DNA of 64,000 bases from Batrachochytrium dendrobatidis JAM81 (lineage: Eukaryota; Chytridiomycota; Chytridiomycetes; Rhizophydiales). The notes under the pieces are model-generated. The model was not told where the DNA came from, made no database searches, and worked only from the letters and a program-made list of their open reading frames with translations. The first letter of the stretch is position 1; each line of letters begins with the position of its first letter. Positions 22,795 through 36,067 of this stretch are shown piece by piece. The translations under genes were made by a program, and so were the position numbers. The stretch lies in assembly GCF_000203795.2 (NCBI RefSeq), contig NW_006281115.1, positions 209,632 through 273,631 on the forward strand, written 5' to 3'.

Positions 22795-24027
22795 TCAGTG
22801 TTGATCGAGGGCTTGAGAAGCTAGTGTGTTGGCTCCTTCATTGCCCAAGATTCCTACATGAGCCTTGACCCACAACTAAAAATCAATTAATATTAAATCG
22901 TATACAAAACTACAATCTAAACACTTACTATTTTAACAGTGCCAGACCGGTCATTCATGCATTGATCCAACTCTTGCCATAAATCTTGATTCTGTACTGG
23001 TTTATTTCTTGGTCCTTTCCATCCATTCTGTTTCCATACAGGCATCCATGCATTCAGTCCTCGTTCTACATAGGCGCTATCTGAATAGATATTGACATGA
23101 TGGTAAGATGTAGTAGCTTGAAGTGCTCGAATCACTGCAGTCATTTCAGCACGGTTATTGGTTTGGATTGGACTGATAAGACGTTCAGATATATTACGAG
23201 AATCTGCATGTCCAAACCATATTCCTATACTTGCTTGAGCTCCCTTTGTACCGTTGGCTCTACAACCACCATCGGTGTATACATCAATGGGTAGATCAAA
23301 CGATTGTACATATTCTTCAAGGTTTTCAATAAAATAAATTAAACAGTAAGCATCGATACTCGATCCAATACCATCTAGATATGCTAAACTTACCATCGCA
23401 GTGGTTGATTTGTTCCAAATCAGATACTACTTCATCCAGAGTCTGAGCAGGTGCAGGTTGATCCGATACAGACAACTCAGGTTTTTTGGATAAAATGTTG
23501 AGAATATCTAAAGTGTGAATAAAATGTGCTTGAGATGTGATGGTCATGTTGGAAGAATCATGCTCATCACTCAAGACATGTTCCATTCCATACGGATTGT
23601 TCAAAGAATATCCATTCCTGTCTGTATCAACAGAATCCAATGAATGAATAGTAAATGCCGACTTTTTTTGAACTGCTGACAAGTTATGCAATGCATCCAG
23701 ACTAGAATCTACAGCTGGTGAATCAATTCGAGATGAAAGTGTATTCAAGACAGCAGATGTTGAGGAATGGTTGGTATCATAAGAATCATTGAATGTGTTG
23801 TTGTTGATGCAAGAGTAAGATGAATGAGTTGCAGTATTACTATTATAACCAATTCTAAGAAATGCAGTTGCTTCTGATTCTGTTTTGAAGGATTTGAAAA
23901 CACAACCAGGAAAGCCTGCTACTTGAGCCTGACATTCATCCCATGTAGAATAAATTCCTGTTTTCCGACCTCGTTGTACAGCATAGTATTTGACCATTGA
24001 TCCAATAGTTTGAATTGTGTTGATCAT
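22795..24027 (-). CDS. RNH1: Ribonuclease H1, 366 aa
   Basis: Exons are 23394-24027, 22929-23314 and 22795-22875. The N-terminus is the RNA:DNA hybrid-binding domain ([16 protein letters not shown] ... CVFKSF). A ~150-residue Ser/Asp-rich linker follows, then the RNase H fold: VYTDGGC (first Asp), NNRAEMTAV (Glu), [10 protein letters not shown] (second Asp), and from exon 3 [17 protein letters not shown] (conserved His and last motif). The enzyme degrades RNA in RNA:DNA hybrids in nucleus and/or mitochondria. In the final motif the usual Asp (GNxxAD) is Asn. Two in-frame ATGs ten codons apart (24027 and 23997) could both start translation; the second sits right at the conserved domain. Confidence 0.9.
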
Positions 24028-24225
24028 TGTAAAATATAAAATGGATTTGACAATCAAGTCAAAAAGTATTGGATTTCTATTGTCAAATTACAGGGCGAGT
24101 CCAATTCAAGTTTTTGGAATATCAGATTCTATAATACATTCAAGTATGCATATCACTATTATTATTACTATTTATATTATTACACGTTCAATTCCAGTAA
24201 CACATTCCATCCGATTATACTGCAA

Positions 24226-27200
24226 TCAAGCATTAGGAAGCCCTTTAGAATCATCTTCAAAATCAAAATCGAATGCGTCAAAATCAATTGGTTTGGACAC
24301 TGTTAAACCATCTTTCGACGCATTCGATGAATCAAAAAAAGATTCATCTTTTTGATCATCAAGTGGCTTGACAGATTTGCTTGCAGCGGGTATACTTGCA
24401 ATCCCTGTGTCAGACAAAACAATCCCTGCTCTCAGTAACCAAGTATATGTAAAAATATCCGGTTTCACTCCTCTTTGCAGCATATCATTAGCGACTTGAA
24501 TTGCATTCGTTGCGTGTCCAGAATCAATACAGAAATGTATAACTCTGTTAAAAAATCGTGTCTTTAACTCGCATCCACTGTCTAGTGCCTCACGATACCA
24601 CACCAGAGCATCATCCAGTCCTCCTCGTCGATAGTATCCCATGACAATCGATTCATGTAAAAGTGACGTAAAAGCAATCCCTTCTTTTTTGACAAGTTCA
24701 ATTTGTCCTTCAAATGCTTCCCAGTTATTGATCAACGAGTATTGATTAAGAAATGCGGACCGTGCAATCAATGGTACATCAGATCCTTGTTCGTTGTAGA
24801 TGGGCAGGTCTTTTAATACTTGATGCACCCGTAAAGCCTCGTCCATATGTCCCGTACTGGTATACAATTGGATCAACGTGATATAGGTATGACTGGTCGG
24901 ATCAACACCCGATTTTTGCATATCGCGCAAAACAACATTGGTGTGAGCTACTTTGAGTTGTATGAGATGCGATTTAAGTAGAATGTTGAAAGAGTATATG
25001 TCCGGCTGAATGTCAGAATTAATCATGCGCTCATAAATCTTTTCTGCCTCGTTGTATTCACGATTATTAATGTGTGCATTCATAAGAGTATTGTATGAGG
25101 CTTCCGTCATGACAACATTGGCAGACATCATGCTATTAAACACTGCATTGGCTTGGTAAAGATCACCACAGAGACCGTATCCATGTATCATGATTGAATA
25201 GGACATCTCAGTGTAAGGTATTGCATGTTGCTCCATTTCTGACCATATTCGCTCTGCAGACTGCATGTCCAATCGAGTTCCATAGATAGATAGAGCAATG
25301 TGGTAAATGTTCTGATTGGGAGTACATGATGTACCGAGAAACTCTCGGTAATATTCAAGAGACTTGTTTGTGTCGCCAATGATATGGTATCCATCCATCA
25401 GTGTTCCATAAAACACAACATCTCGGTCAAATCCACACTGGTCGTATAGAGAAATAATTTCAGTTGCTCGATCCGTGTTCTTGCAAGAAAAGAATACTTT
25501 GAGCATTACCGTCAATGAAATGATATCCCACTTCATATCTTGTCGTGTCATGGCATCATACAGATCAATGACCTGATTATACTTGCCATAAATCATGAAA
25601 TGGGTCAAGTAAAGTCCAACTGTCAATACAGAAGGTATGTATCCGGCTTTGCTAAGATCCACCATAATCCTATTAGCAATATCAATGGTGGTATTGGGAT
25701 CAAACTTGGGAACCAAATGACGCTCATCTAATGGAATATCAATACGCGAGTATCGCTTGCCATGGAATGCAGCACGAAATTGAACAACAAGAATACCCCA
25801 AATCATGTTTTCAAATAGTTTTATAGACGGTTGATGATCCGAGTACCTGTATTGCTGATACAAGGTAAATGCTTCGTCAACCTTTTCAATGCGACACAAT
25901 GCTCTGATACTATGTTCAACACATGAAATGTAAGGGTAACCGCCTTGTGCCATGTCAGAAATCAGCACTGATGCTCGTTCAACATCTCCTTGCCTTGCAT
26001 ATCCCAATGCCAAGCAATGATATAGGCTTTTGTTCCATTTCAGCGGTTTCTTTGGTATAATCGAACTGTCAAGCTTTTCTAATGTATTTTGATCCGAGAT
26101 ACTCATAAGTTGGCGAATCCAATCCTCAGCAAACGACGGACCATCGCAAAAAACATGGATTTTTAGCAGATGCCAGTAAATATCATCTTTCCATATGCCA
26201 TTCGCATCATCTACGTGCAACCGTTTAATCAATAGTTTGTATAAAAAGACGCCTGAAGGATGATCGTGCAATGCTCTGAGTGAAAAATTGAATCTATCGA
26301 GTGTAAACACGACATTCGAGTGAATTAGATCCTGCACAAGAACTCGAGTTAGATTATGATGATTGAGTCGAGGTGAGCGAGCCAATGGAACGATCTGTAA
26401 CAAACATTTGTATTCTTTCCAGTCGAGGTTGAGTGACTTGTCGTTACTGGTTATGTAGGCTTTGTCGTAGGCACTAGCGACTTGAAGCGCAGCAGATTGT
26501 CGTTTTTTTGCTGAAAGTGTGGTATAAATGTGCTCATACGTGGAAATAATATGTTGTAGATTTTTTAGTTCATGAGATTCAGAAACATTTAAATCTGCAG
26601 ATGAATCCGGTCCAAACTCTTTGCTAAAATCATCTGGTGGAATATAATCTATTTTCAGGGTTAGAATGGTGAACAAAGTATAAACACTACACTATTGTTT
26701 TAAAACCATAGTATTTACTATTGTGAATTGATTGACTTACATGAACGCCTTGACATGGAAACAGAAGGCGATGATTTATTCTTAAATATGTCTGGTTTTA
26801 ATCGAGATGCATCGTGCCATTCGAGTCTGTTGCCACAACTCTTGGAATGACAGTGAATCCGACTGAATTTTACATGATTGAAGCAACACAACTCGAGATT
26901 GCCTTTAAATGTATGACAACTGGCTGTATGTCTTGACCAAAAGAAACCTTTCATAGTCAGACGGGACACAACGAGTCCCAAGTGTTTGCTGGGTTTAATT
27001 AATGCACTGAATTCAGATTGTCGAGTTAATCCAATTGATGCAATCGATCCAGAACAAGACACTTTATCCATCACTGTATTGTATAGAAACACAGGACCAT
27101 CTAGATCATATCTGGGTTGTAAAACATGATTAGAGCAAGACAAGAGACTGCTGGGTTGAACAGAAAAGTGATGGTTTAAAATGAGAGTTTGTTTTATAAT

Positions 27201-27311
27201 AGTTTTCTGTGGACATCTATGTGGAACAGTTATATGAACCAGTTTTTTGGTTGTAATTGCTGTTCCAATTGCCATGTTTTTCAATGTGTTGTTGCGTTTC
27301 AACTGGTGCAT
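24226..27311 (-). CDS. Pentatricopeptide repeat protein, probably mitochondrial, 997 aa
   Basis: Exons are 26741-27311 and 24226-26648, joined in phase 1. Degenerate 35-residue PPR motifs run through most of exon 2; the clearest are around TEASYNTLMNAHINNREYNE, PDIYSFNILLKSH and PTSHTYITLIQLYTSTG. PPR proteins bind organellar RNA, one repeat per base, and act in processing, stability or translation of mitochondrial transcripts. The first exon is basic, Ser/His-rich and lacks acidic residues at its start, compatible with a mitochondrial presequence. The C-terminus is acidic (DFDFEDDSKG). It lies 198 nt upstream of the RNase H1 gene on the same strand. Confidence 0.85.
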
Positions 27312-27719
27312 TTTTCATTCATTTCAAATCGCGTCCTCAGGCTTTGCCTCGGATTTCTATCGACATTCAATCTCATCTCAGATTATAAAAAGACATTTTT
27401 AGATTTATAAAAAAACTGTTATTAAAAACAAAACAAATTCTTAAGGAAAACATAATGAAAGCTTGCATGAATGCATAAACTTAAAGTGAGGACAAACAAT
27501 AGTTGTGGCTAGATGTGAATTGGGAACAGACAAAATTCCAAAAAACTTATTCTAGATGGGTCAAACTAAAAAGATTAAAAAGTTGGGAAAAGGTAAAAAG
27601 GATTATAAAGGCTTGAATAACCGTGGATCCTATTCAGGTCTGTATTATGGATATAAAAACTGTCTAAAACAAAAGAGGTCCGTCTCTTTAAAAGGAATTC
27701 AATACATACACCAAGACGA
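27312..27719. other. Intergenic region between PPR gene start and coactivator gene end
   Basis: Contains the PPR promoter. A plus-strand open frame begins at 27556 with a Lys-rich start but runs antisense into the next gene; I do not treat it as real. Confidence 0.4.
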
Positions 27720-30700
27720 CTACCCAGATCGTGACATTTCACCAACAATCATTGGTAATACTTGCGAAATCAATGAAAACCTTGATTGCGCATATACAGA
27801 TTTTAGTCTGGCAACCAAATCCATGTGCTGCGGATCTTCACTAACGGGCTCAAACTCTAGGCATTGCGGTACTTGTGTTTCTGACGAATCAACGTCATTC
27901 ACTTGAGCATCTTTTGAAACCATTGCATCTCCATCTGAATCTAATGTATCAAGATCAAAAAGCTCTTCGAGAGTAATTTCAGTGGATTTCTTGGTCTCCA
28001 TTTTACCATAAGCCCTTGCTGTATTTGCTCCCGATTTACCTGCTGGTGCCAACAGACATGCTTGATATGCTTCCATAGTTTTGATCCGAAACACAAAACA
28101 AAGCGTAGGAAATTGTGACAAAAATTGACAAACAACCATAATACGTGGTCCAGATCCCTCAGGAAGTGGAACAACTCGAGTACCAAGAGCATATAGCTTT
28201 TGTAAATAAGACAATTCGGCCTGTAGAGTAGAAAATGTTTGAACCGGCATGTTGACTCCAGTCGTGTTGAAAACAGGAGTCACATCTACAGGATCATCTG
28301 TACCAAAAATAGCCAAACTAGGATCAACTGTATCCTCTGGTAGTATCTGCTGATGCTGCATCATATTCGAGGTAAAATTGCCTGTAGTAGAAAGAAGATC
28401 GTTTAGTGCATAAGCTACATTGTCACCAAGTGCTTCTACATTGGCGCCTGAACCCATCACATTCTCAGACTGTGCATGAGAGACTGGATCAGTATCTTCA
28501 TCTTCGGGAATAGCAAGAAAATCCAAGACATCTAAATTGGCTTGCTCAGACTGAACAGTTTCAGCAGCCCCGCTATCCGCAGTAAATGAAGCCATTCCAG
28601 ACATATTGTTCCCACTGGAAGATCCAAATCCACCATAGAAATGAGAACCATCCATAGGCTGTTGAGGTCGACACGCTTTTACGCGCCGACCATCACCATC
28701 GCCCAACGCATCCTTTGTATCCACTCCCTTTGCATTTTCTGAATCCAACTCTTCGCGACTCCGCTTTACTATGGTTTGAGATGGTAAAAAGGCTGACAGA
28801 GCATCTGTGCCAGATGTCATAGCAGTATCTGACAAAAGGGCTGCAGCTACATCAGAAGCATCTTTGGCATTTGCAATGGCTGCAGATCCGTGTGCTGGAG
28901 GCGACTCGTAATCCAAATTGAAAAACTCATCAAGTGATGCTTCATCATAATGTGTCATCTCGGAAGTAGCAGGCTTAGTAGATTGTCCAGCAACGCTACC
29001 CAAAGCAGTACCAGAAGACTGACCATTCGTATTCAACACAGAGCTACCATTGGAAAAATGATCTTTTGTAGTTCCATTAAGTGAAAATGAATCCGTCATG
29101 CCATCTATACCCCATGAAGCAGCCGTATTTTGCACAAATCCGTTCATATCAGAAACAGAAGACACATCAAACCCAGAACCATCTATGGCACGATTTGAAT
29201 TGGCAAACGCTGGATTAGCAGAAGAAAGTCCCATGCTAGTCATACCAGGAATAGAAGCTGTGTTTTCAGACACCATGGAATGAGGTTGGTGCAGTGAAAT
29301 CGATGCAGAGGTGGGAACCGAAGACACCATCCCCATAGAAGTACCAAAAGCATTCGTTGTCATGCCAGAACTCACACCAGATATTCCCAATAAATGTCTT
29401 TGAATGGCTTGTTGATCAAGAGCCTGAGTGGACGCAGCCATAGTCTTTTCTGCTCCTGCAGTCAATCCCATTTCGTGAGTCATGACTTGGCCTTGTGAAA
29501 GCAGTGCCAGCGTAGTGGAAGGAGACGTGGTTGCAAGCCCATTAGGAAGTGGACTGGCTGTAGTTACTGTAGCTGTAGTGTTCAAAGTACGCGTTGAAGC
29601 AGCCGCCAATGTGGTTCCAGTATTCAAGCCAGGTGTTGCCGCAGGAGTAGATGCAGTAGAAGATAGGTATGTAGAGCTAGAAAGTGTTCCAGACGTGGCT
29701 GTCGCGTTACCATGCCCACTAGATATAGCAGTTGACGCAAACGGAGTGGACGGAGCAGAAATGTTTGCACCAGATTTTGCTGCAGCTGCTTGTTCTTTCT
29801 TGGCTTGATCCTTTTTACTTCTGTTGCGAGGCTTTGGAGGAGGTTTAGTAGTTGTGGAAGTCGAAGCAACAGACTCAACAGCAGTAGTTGGTGTACTCTG
29901 TGCAACTTGAGGAGAAGAAGCACTAAAGACACGAGAAGTTGGACTATCATGGCCACCAAGAATTGGGTTAGGTGACATTTGCTGTTGCTGTTGCTGTTGA
30001 AGCATAAGCTGTTGCTGCATCTGCCATTGTTGCTTAAAAAGCTGCTGCTGATGCAGTTGTTGCTGTTGCTGTTGCTGAGCATTCCGTGAAGCATTGGCAA
30101 GCTGTGGTTGTTGCTGCTGTTTTTGTTGTTGTATCTGTTGCTGTTGAGCTTGAATCTGTTGCTGAAGCGCCAGTGTATTTCCACTTTGGGTTCGCATCAT
30201 TTGCTGTATACCAGTAGGCTCTTGTGCTCGAGCAACAGGCGATTGATTAGCGGCATGGCGAAGCGCATCTTCATGCTGAGCTTGTAAAACTTTCATTTGT
30301 TGCAGAATCTGAGCTTGTTGACTAAGAACCACTTGTTTTCTGTTCTGAAGTAACATGAGCTGATCTGGGGCAATACCTCGTTGTTGATACGATCCTATAA
30401 TATCCTCGCAGTGAATCAGTTGAGCCTGTAAATTATGGTACATTTGCTGAAGCTGACCTGCATGTATTTGCTGGGCAGTGGGTCCGTTGACCATACCAGT
30501 GGTGCCCGATGCTAGCGTGTTGGAATTACTCGGAGTAGCACTCATATTTATATTGGACTGACTCAAACGATTCTGTGCACCTCCAGCAGCAACTTGCGAA
30601 GCCATCATGGAGAGTCCATTCGTGGTAATACCGGTAGTACTTGGAGAGCTAGGCACAATATTGGGTGATACATGAGGTGACATTGACGTCAAGGAAGAGT

Positions 30701-33700
30701 TGTTGGATTGTCCTGTTTGTATACCAGAAGCAGCCTTGAGGTTTGTTGGTACAGCCGACATGGCAGTAGCAGAACCCATAGTGCCATTAGCATGTGTTCC
30801 TACAGCATTTTGCATGGAAGAGTTAAAATTCATCATATCTTGAGATAGTTGTTGAGCCTGTACATCTCCAAGTTTGTTTTCCTGTTGTTGAAGCTGTTGT
30901 TGCTGAAGTTGTTGTTGAAACTGTTGCTGCTGCATTATTTTTAAGTTTGCATTGGGTTGGGAAATGAGCATCTGCTGCTGTGACATGTTCCGAGCCTTTA
31001 GGGACTCGGTGTAGTGCAGAAAACGAAGCATATTTTGGTATAAATGAGAAAGGACTTCTACTCTGACAAAAAAGATTCCTTTATCCAAAACCTCGAGTTG
31101 CGCGCTGAGCATTTGTTTCTAAATGGATTAAAGCATTAAATAATGGCTAGACCAGTTATCTGTCATGTCAAACAAGAGACTATTAAAAAAACTCACCATT
31201 ACAGAAAGTCGCTTGATTTTATCATGCTCATTTTCACCACCAAATGTAGCCAAATCATTAGCAATACTGTTAATCTTGAGATACATGGGAGTGATGTGCT
31301 GCATTGTTTCCATAATAATTTCCTTTTCTTGATCGCTGAGTTCACAAGGAGTATACTTTGCTCCCGATCCGTTGATGTAGCAGCCGTCTTGGTCCTGTTG
31401 AAGCGTATTACCTCGATTTGTAGCAGCATCATTGTTCATGCTAGCTAGAATCAACTGCAGTTGAGGACTGATTGGGATGTGTTGAGCAGACGACTTGGCA
31501 GACTGTGACATGTCAGCCCCTTGTATAAACGACTTGTCATCCAAAGACAAATCAGTCGTTGCGAAATTAGCCTCGACAGATTGTTGAGTGTCATGCTCTA
31601 GCTTGATAGGAGATTCGGCCATGGATCCGCTACGGAAAGGATGAGCCTCTGTAGTAGTCTGCGGCGTGTGCGGATGCATTCGAGGAGAAAAGGCAGAAGC
31701 AGGCAAGGAAGCAGACTGGGAAGTTGTAGATAGTGACATGGTAACGGGCATATTTTTTGCAGCGTTTGCACCCTTTGCGGCTGAAGCACCCATTTTAGTA
31801 TTTTGAGCATTTCCACTTGAATTGGGATGGTTTGAATTCAGGGTAGTTGGGGACATTGAACCACCACCGACCGTAGCAGGACGTGGAGATCCAGCAGAAG
31901 CAGTACTATTTGGATGGGTAAATGAACCAGATGTGGAAGGTCCGCCAGGTTTTACGACGGGACTAGCAGATCTATTGGGTTGTATGGGTCTTGGAGACGA
32001 AGTTGTGATGGCAGATGGGGTGGTGACACCGCCCGAGTAGGAAGGAGAGCCAGGATTTGTAGAATTCTGAACTGCAGGCACAGTTCCTATAATATTGATA
32101 AAATAATTCAACAAGAATGAGTAAAGATCCATACAAACGCGACGCGTTTGTTCAAGCCAACATCAACTTGGTTGACATGACTTGAACATGACATTAAACT
32201 ATACAATTCTTACCCTTGTTCTGTAACTGAGACATCCGCATACTAATTAATGACAAGTACTCATTTTTTGATGTTGCCTTGCTATACACATACCGCTCAA
32301 TTTCCATTGTAATGGTATTGATACGCTCTCGAGTGCGTTGTTCGACAGGTAAAACTGCATGAACTGCAGTAGCTCTAGATGGGATGCATGTTGTGTAAGA
32401 ATACAAAGTAATTGAATGAGTGATTCAAGGTACATATTAGAGAGGGATATTTTATGAGTTGATACAAGATGTACTAGTTAGCAAGAGTAACTTACATTTT
32501 TCTCAACGACTCAGATCGTTCTTCAGCAGTTAGATCACTTGGCCATTCAGCAGTGGAACCATTTTGGATCATTTGCAACTGTTGCAATTGCTGCAACTGC
32601 ATCATTTGCTGATGTTGTAGTTTTTGTTGTTGTTGAGCCATTGCAGTATTGATTTTATTGTTTGCAGCGAGTTGCATGGCTTGTTGTTGCAGTTGCAGCA
32701 ACTGCTGATGCTGCTGACCTGTCAAGGGATTTCCTTGTTGCTGTTTCATTTGCAAATGCATCAAGAGTTGTTGCTGTACCTGTTGAGGCGTAGGTTGATT
32801 CTGAGAAGGATGATTCAACGAGGTAGCGGGTGTCAAGGATTGATTTTGAAGTAACAACTGTTGTTGTTGCTGAGCCAATAACTGTTGTTGAGTCTGTTGC
32901 ATTTGCTGATGTTGTTGAACAGTCAGTAATGGATTAGCAGCCTGAACTTGAGGAGTTGGTAGTTGAGGAGTCTGAGGAGGATTCAGAGCAGCAGCATGAG
33001 CAGATGGACTTGCAGCGCCAGAAACGGCACCGCCGTTAGCAATCGATGCTGTTGCGACAGTAGAAGTGCCAGGAATAGCAACATTATTAGCAGTAGATTG
33101 ACTCATCTGAGTCAACTGCTGTAGTAAAGCATGCCTTTGTCGTTGTTGTTGTTGAATCAATTGCTGATTATGTTGTTGCTGTTGAGCAATCAACTGTTGT
33201 AAGAGAGCGGGATTACTAGCCAACTGTAACTGTTGTTGTTTCTGTTGATGCAAGACCATAGACTGTTGACGATTCTGTAACTGCAGTTGTTCCATATAAT
33301 AAGCACTCTGTTGAGAAGTCAGACCGAGATTAGCCAGTTGTTGCTGTTGATGCTGCAACTGAAGTTGTTGCATTTGTTGTTGTTGCTGAGTGAGCATTGT
33401 AGTAGCGCCCGTCATGGCAGCAGAAGCAGAAGCAGCAGCAGCAGTACCAGCAGTCATAGCAGCAGCAGTACTAGCATTACCAGCAGTACTAACAGCACTA
33501 GGACCATCACTGGTTCTAGTGGTGGCAACAGCAGACAAAGTTCCCTCCACACCAACAGTAGTTGTACTGGACAAGACTCCACTTGCCCCTGGTGCGGTGG
33601 TTGCACCAGCAGCAGCAGCACCAGGAGTAGTGATGGTAGCAGCAACACCTTGCTGTAACTGAAGTTGTTGCATTTGCTGTTGTTGCAGTTGCTGTAGTTG

Positions 33701-34042
33701 CTGTTGCTGAAGCTGACCATTAACCAATCCTTGAACATTGCCCATATTCATGGACTGATGATGCTGTTGTAACATTTGCAATTGTTGTAACTGGTGTTGT
33801 TGCAACTGCTGTTGTTGCTGTTGCTGAAGGAACATCTGATACTGTTGTTGCTGATGTAAACTAGACTGTTTCTGTATTGGATTGTTACTAGCAGTAGTTG
33901 GTGTTGGATTGACTTGTTGTTGTTGTTGTTGTTGTTGCAGTTGCTGCAGTTGTAGTTGTTGTAGTTGTTGCTGTTGTAGAGGTTGTTGTACAAACCCCAT
34001 TGTCGCATTACCCACTGTATTCATAGCATATGGGTTATTCAT
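27720..34042 (-). CDS. Glutamine-rich transcription coactivator-like protein, 1998 aa (possible Mediator tail subunit, Med15/Gal11-like)
   Basis: Four exons: 32496-34042, 32214-32374, 31197-32086 and 27720-31118. Phases match at all three junctions. Exon 1 encodes ~515 residues dominated by Gln tracts and Ala/Thr/Gly stretches and ends in a helical block (LTAEERSESLRKI). Exon 2 continues that helix (VEQRTRERINTITMEIERYV). The exon 3/4 junction encodes another charged helical block (EKEIIMETMQHITPMYLK ... SVMKQMLSAQLEVLDKG), followed by more Gln tracts. The C-terminal third has acidic-hydrophobic motifs typical of activation regions (LDEFFNLDY, LDVLDFLAIPEDEDTD, LEELFDLDTLDSDGD). Composition and helical blocks resemble Mediator tail subunits, but I cannot assign a family firmly; other Gln-rich chromatin regulators remain possible. 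Confidence 0.7.
29970..30180. repeat. CAG/CAA trinucleotide-rich tract in exon 4 of the coactivator-like gene
   Basis: Dense TGT/TTG/TGC triplets on the plus strand encode Gln runs on the minus strand, interrupted by Leu, Met and His codons. Confidence 0.75.
32560..33990. repeat. Extended CAG/CAA tracts in exon 1 of the coactivator-like gene
   Basis: Multiple interrupted Gln-coding tracts. The longest nearly pure TGT/TTG run is near 33914-33945. CAA and CAG codons are mixed, which usually limits slippage. Confidence 0.8.
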
Positions 34043-34190
34043 TGTATATGGCTTGAACCAAGTCGAAGGAATTCGATGGTCAATACTAATGATCAAGTAG
34101 TGAAATTGCCAATGCTTTAACTATTCAAATCTACTCGAATGATTTTTGTAGATTTAATAAAAACTTGAAACTCTTTAATAATAAAAACTG

Positions 34191-35920
34191 TTAAAACTCT
34201 TTTAAAAATTCCATCTTCAACAACTCATGTGCTAACGCTCTATCGTACGGATTCCATTCCAAACAACTTTCAAGAAAAGTTATGCCATTCTCATCCAACA
34301 AGTTACGCTTCTTTACACGTTCAACCAACGGGTGTCCATCATACTCGGAATACGTTTGTTCCGTACTTTGTGTACTGGTCAAACTCTCATCACTGTTATT
34401 CTCTCGTTTGCTTGAATGGGTCTCAAATCGTACTTGATTCAAATTCCGCTTCTCCATATACGTCTTGAAATACATACCAATCGTAAAATAAATCGAAAAT
34501 ACTCCTTCGCTCTCATTCCATGGTTGCTCCCCCATAATCATCTCATATAGGCAACATCCAACTCCCCACACATCTTCGGCTCCCGTCTCGTATGCAATAT
34601 GTCCTAAAACTGCTTCAGGTGATGTATAGGCTGGAGTACCTGATATCTTCTTTTGATGTGAATCTGGACAACAGTGCTGGTGCAGTCTTGATGATCCCAA
34701 ATCTGACACTCGACAATCTCCATCGTGCAAGAGCAGATTCTCGGGTTTAATATCGCTACAATATCACATTTTAGTCTGCAAATAAAACTAATGTTTAAAC
34801 ATGCAATCTATCAAATCAATCTTACCGATGAACTATTCCGTGATCATGAAGATACACTAATGCAGATACCAGTTGCTTGATCCACTTCTTCACTACCTTC
34901 ATGTCCTTGATACCTGGCCGTGTCTCGTCTTTATAAATCTCCTTTCGCATATTTCCTCCATTGCAATAAAATGTATACACCTGCCCTTCGTTTTGAATCA
35001 CCGTCCATCCAAGATATGGATTGATGTAGGGATGATCTAGTAATTTTAATACCTTTTGATAGAGTAAAAAGGTACGACGAATAGGAAGACCAATACCAAC
35101 TGAATTAGGCAAATGAACTGCCTTGATTGCAAAGATGGGCTCTCCTTGATTGTTTTCTCCCAAAAATACTGAGCCTGATTGTCCTCGTCCAAGAAACTGT
35201 GCAAGTTGATATGAAGAATATTTACGAATAAAAGCCTCATCCTTTTCCTCCACTGGAATATCGATTTCTACTGGGTGAGTTGGCAGTGATGAACTATGCC
35301 TTGTAACAGGTCTCGTTGGTTTACTACAGGTTGTCAAGACAATCTGTGGTGTAGAATCCATTGATAATGTTGAAGACTCGGGCAATACAGGTGATGCCAG
35401 GTGCTGTTCTGGATCAACATTGTCAATCTGTTGTTGAACTGATAGAGGCAACTTGACTGCTGCCAAAGACTTGGAGTTGGATTCGAGTGAATCCTCAGTC
35501 ATCTCCGAAGCAGCAGTCGACACTCGAGGTGCATCCTTGAGTGTCAGAATACGATGTGCTGCATCACAAAAGTTGATCAATGCCTCGTCAAGAGCATCAC
35601 ACTGTCTGTCCAAACTATCCACAGTAACCAATCCTGCTGACTGAAGTCGTTGACATCGATAGTCGTGTGCCTGTTCAAACAGGCTCTTGGCTTGCATGTC
35701 TTTGAACAACAGTACTCGAGCAGAATCTAACAATCCAAAACTCAACCTGATAATAATAATCGTCAAGTTTAAAGTGAACAAGACTTTAAATCAAGACATT
35801 CCAACTTGATCGAAAAGAATGTTTGATTTGCATGAACAACACTAATGTTCAAGTTGATTCATCTCAATCCATTAAATAAACTACATTTTACTCTAATATA
35901 CTCAATTCAACTCTACTCAT
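34191..35920 (-). CDS. Serine/threonine protein kinase (STE-like), 504 aa
   Basis: Proposed exons are 35892-35920 (29 nt), 34826-35746 and 34191-34755. The first is inferred: the long frame has no ATG before residue 27, while an ATG at 35920 with a GTAAAA donor joins in the right phase to the acceptor at 35747. The N-terminal ~70 residues are helical and could be MIT/TPR-like (SARVLLFKDMQAKSLFEQA). The kinase domain runs from about residue 188: FLGRGQSGSVFLG, FAIKAV, HGIVHRDIKPENLLL, VSDLGSS (DFG is DLG), GTPAYTSPEA and EDVWGVGCCLYEMIMG. The second intron falls inside the HRD Arg codon. Overall it resembles MEKK/STE11-type kinases, but that subgroup is a guess. Confidence 0.75.
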
Positions 35921-36067
35921 GTGTACACTATTATATAAATAGTTGAAAATGCATGACTGAAATATTGGAATATTTGAATCGCGCAAGAATAATCCATTAA
36001 ACTGGTTCATATTTTATTACATTAAAGGTTTTGACAGTATATTTGATATTAAATCAAACAGCAAGTT

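Noticed and set aside
27556..27906. Plus-strand frame of 116 codons starting with a Lys-rich MGQTKKIKKLGKG
   Set aside because: Its second half is antisense to the well-supported end of the coactivator-like gene and it has no domain or splice context.
33287..33662. Plus-strand Ala/Ser-rich frames
   Set aside because: Shadows of the Gln/Ala-coding tracts of the minus-strand coactivator-like gene.
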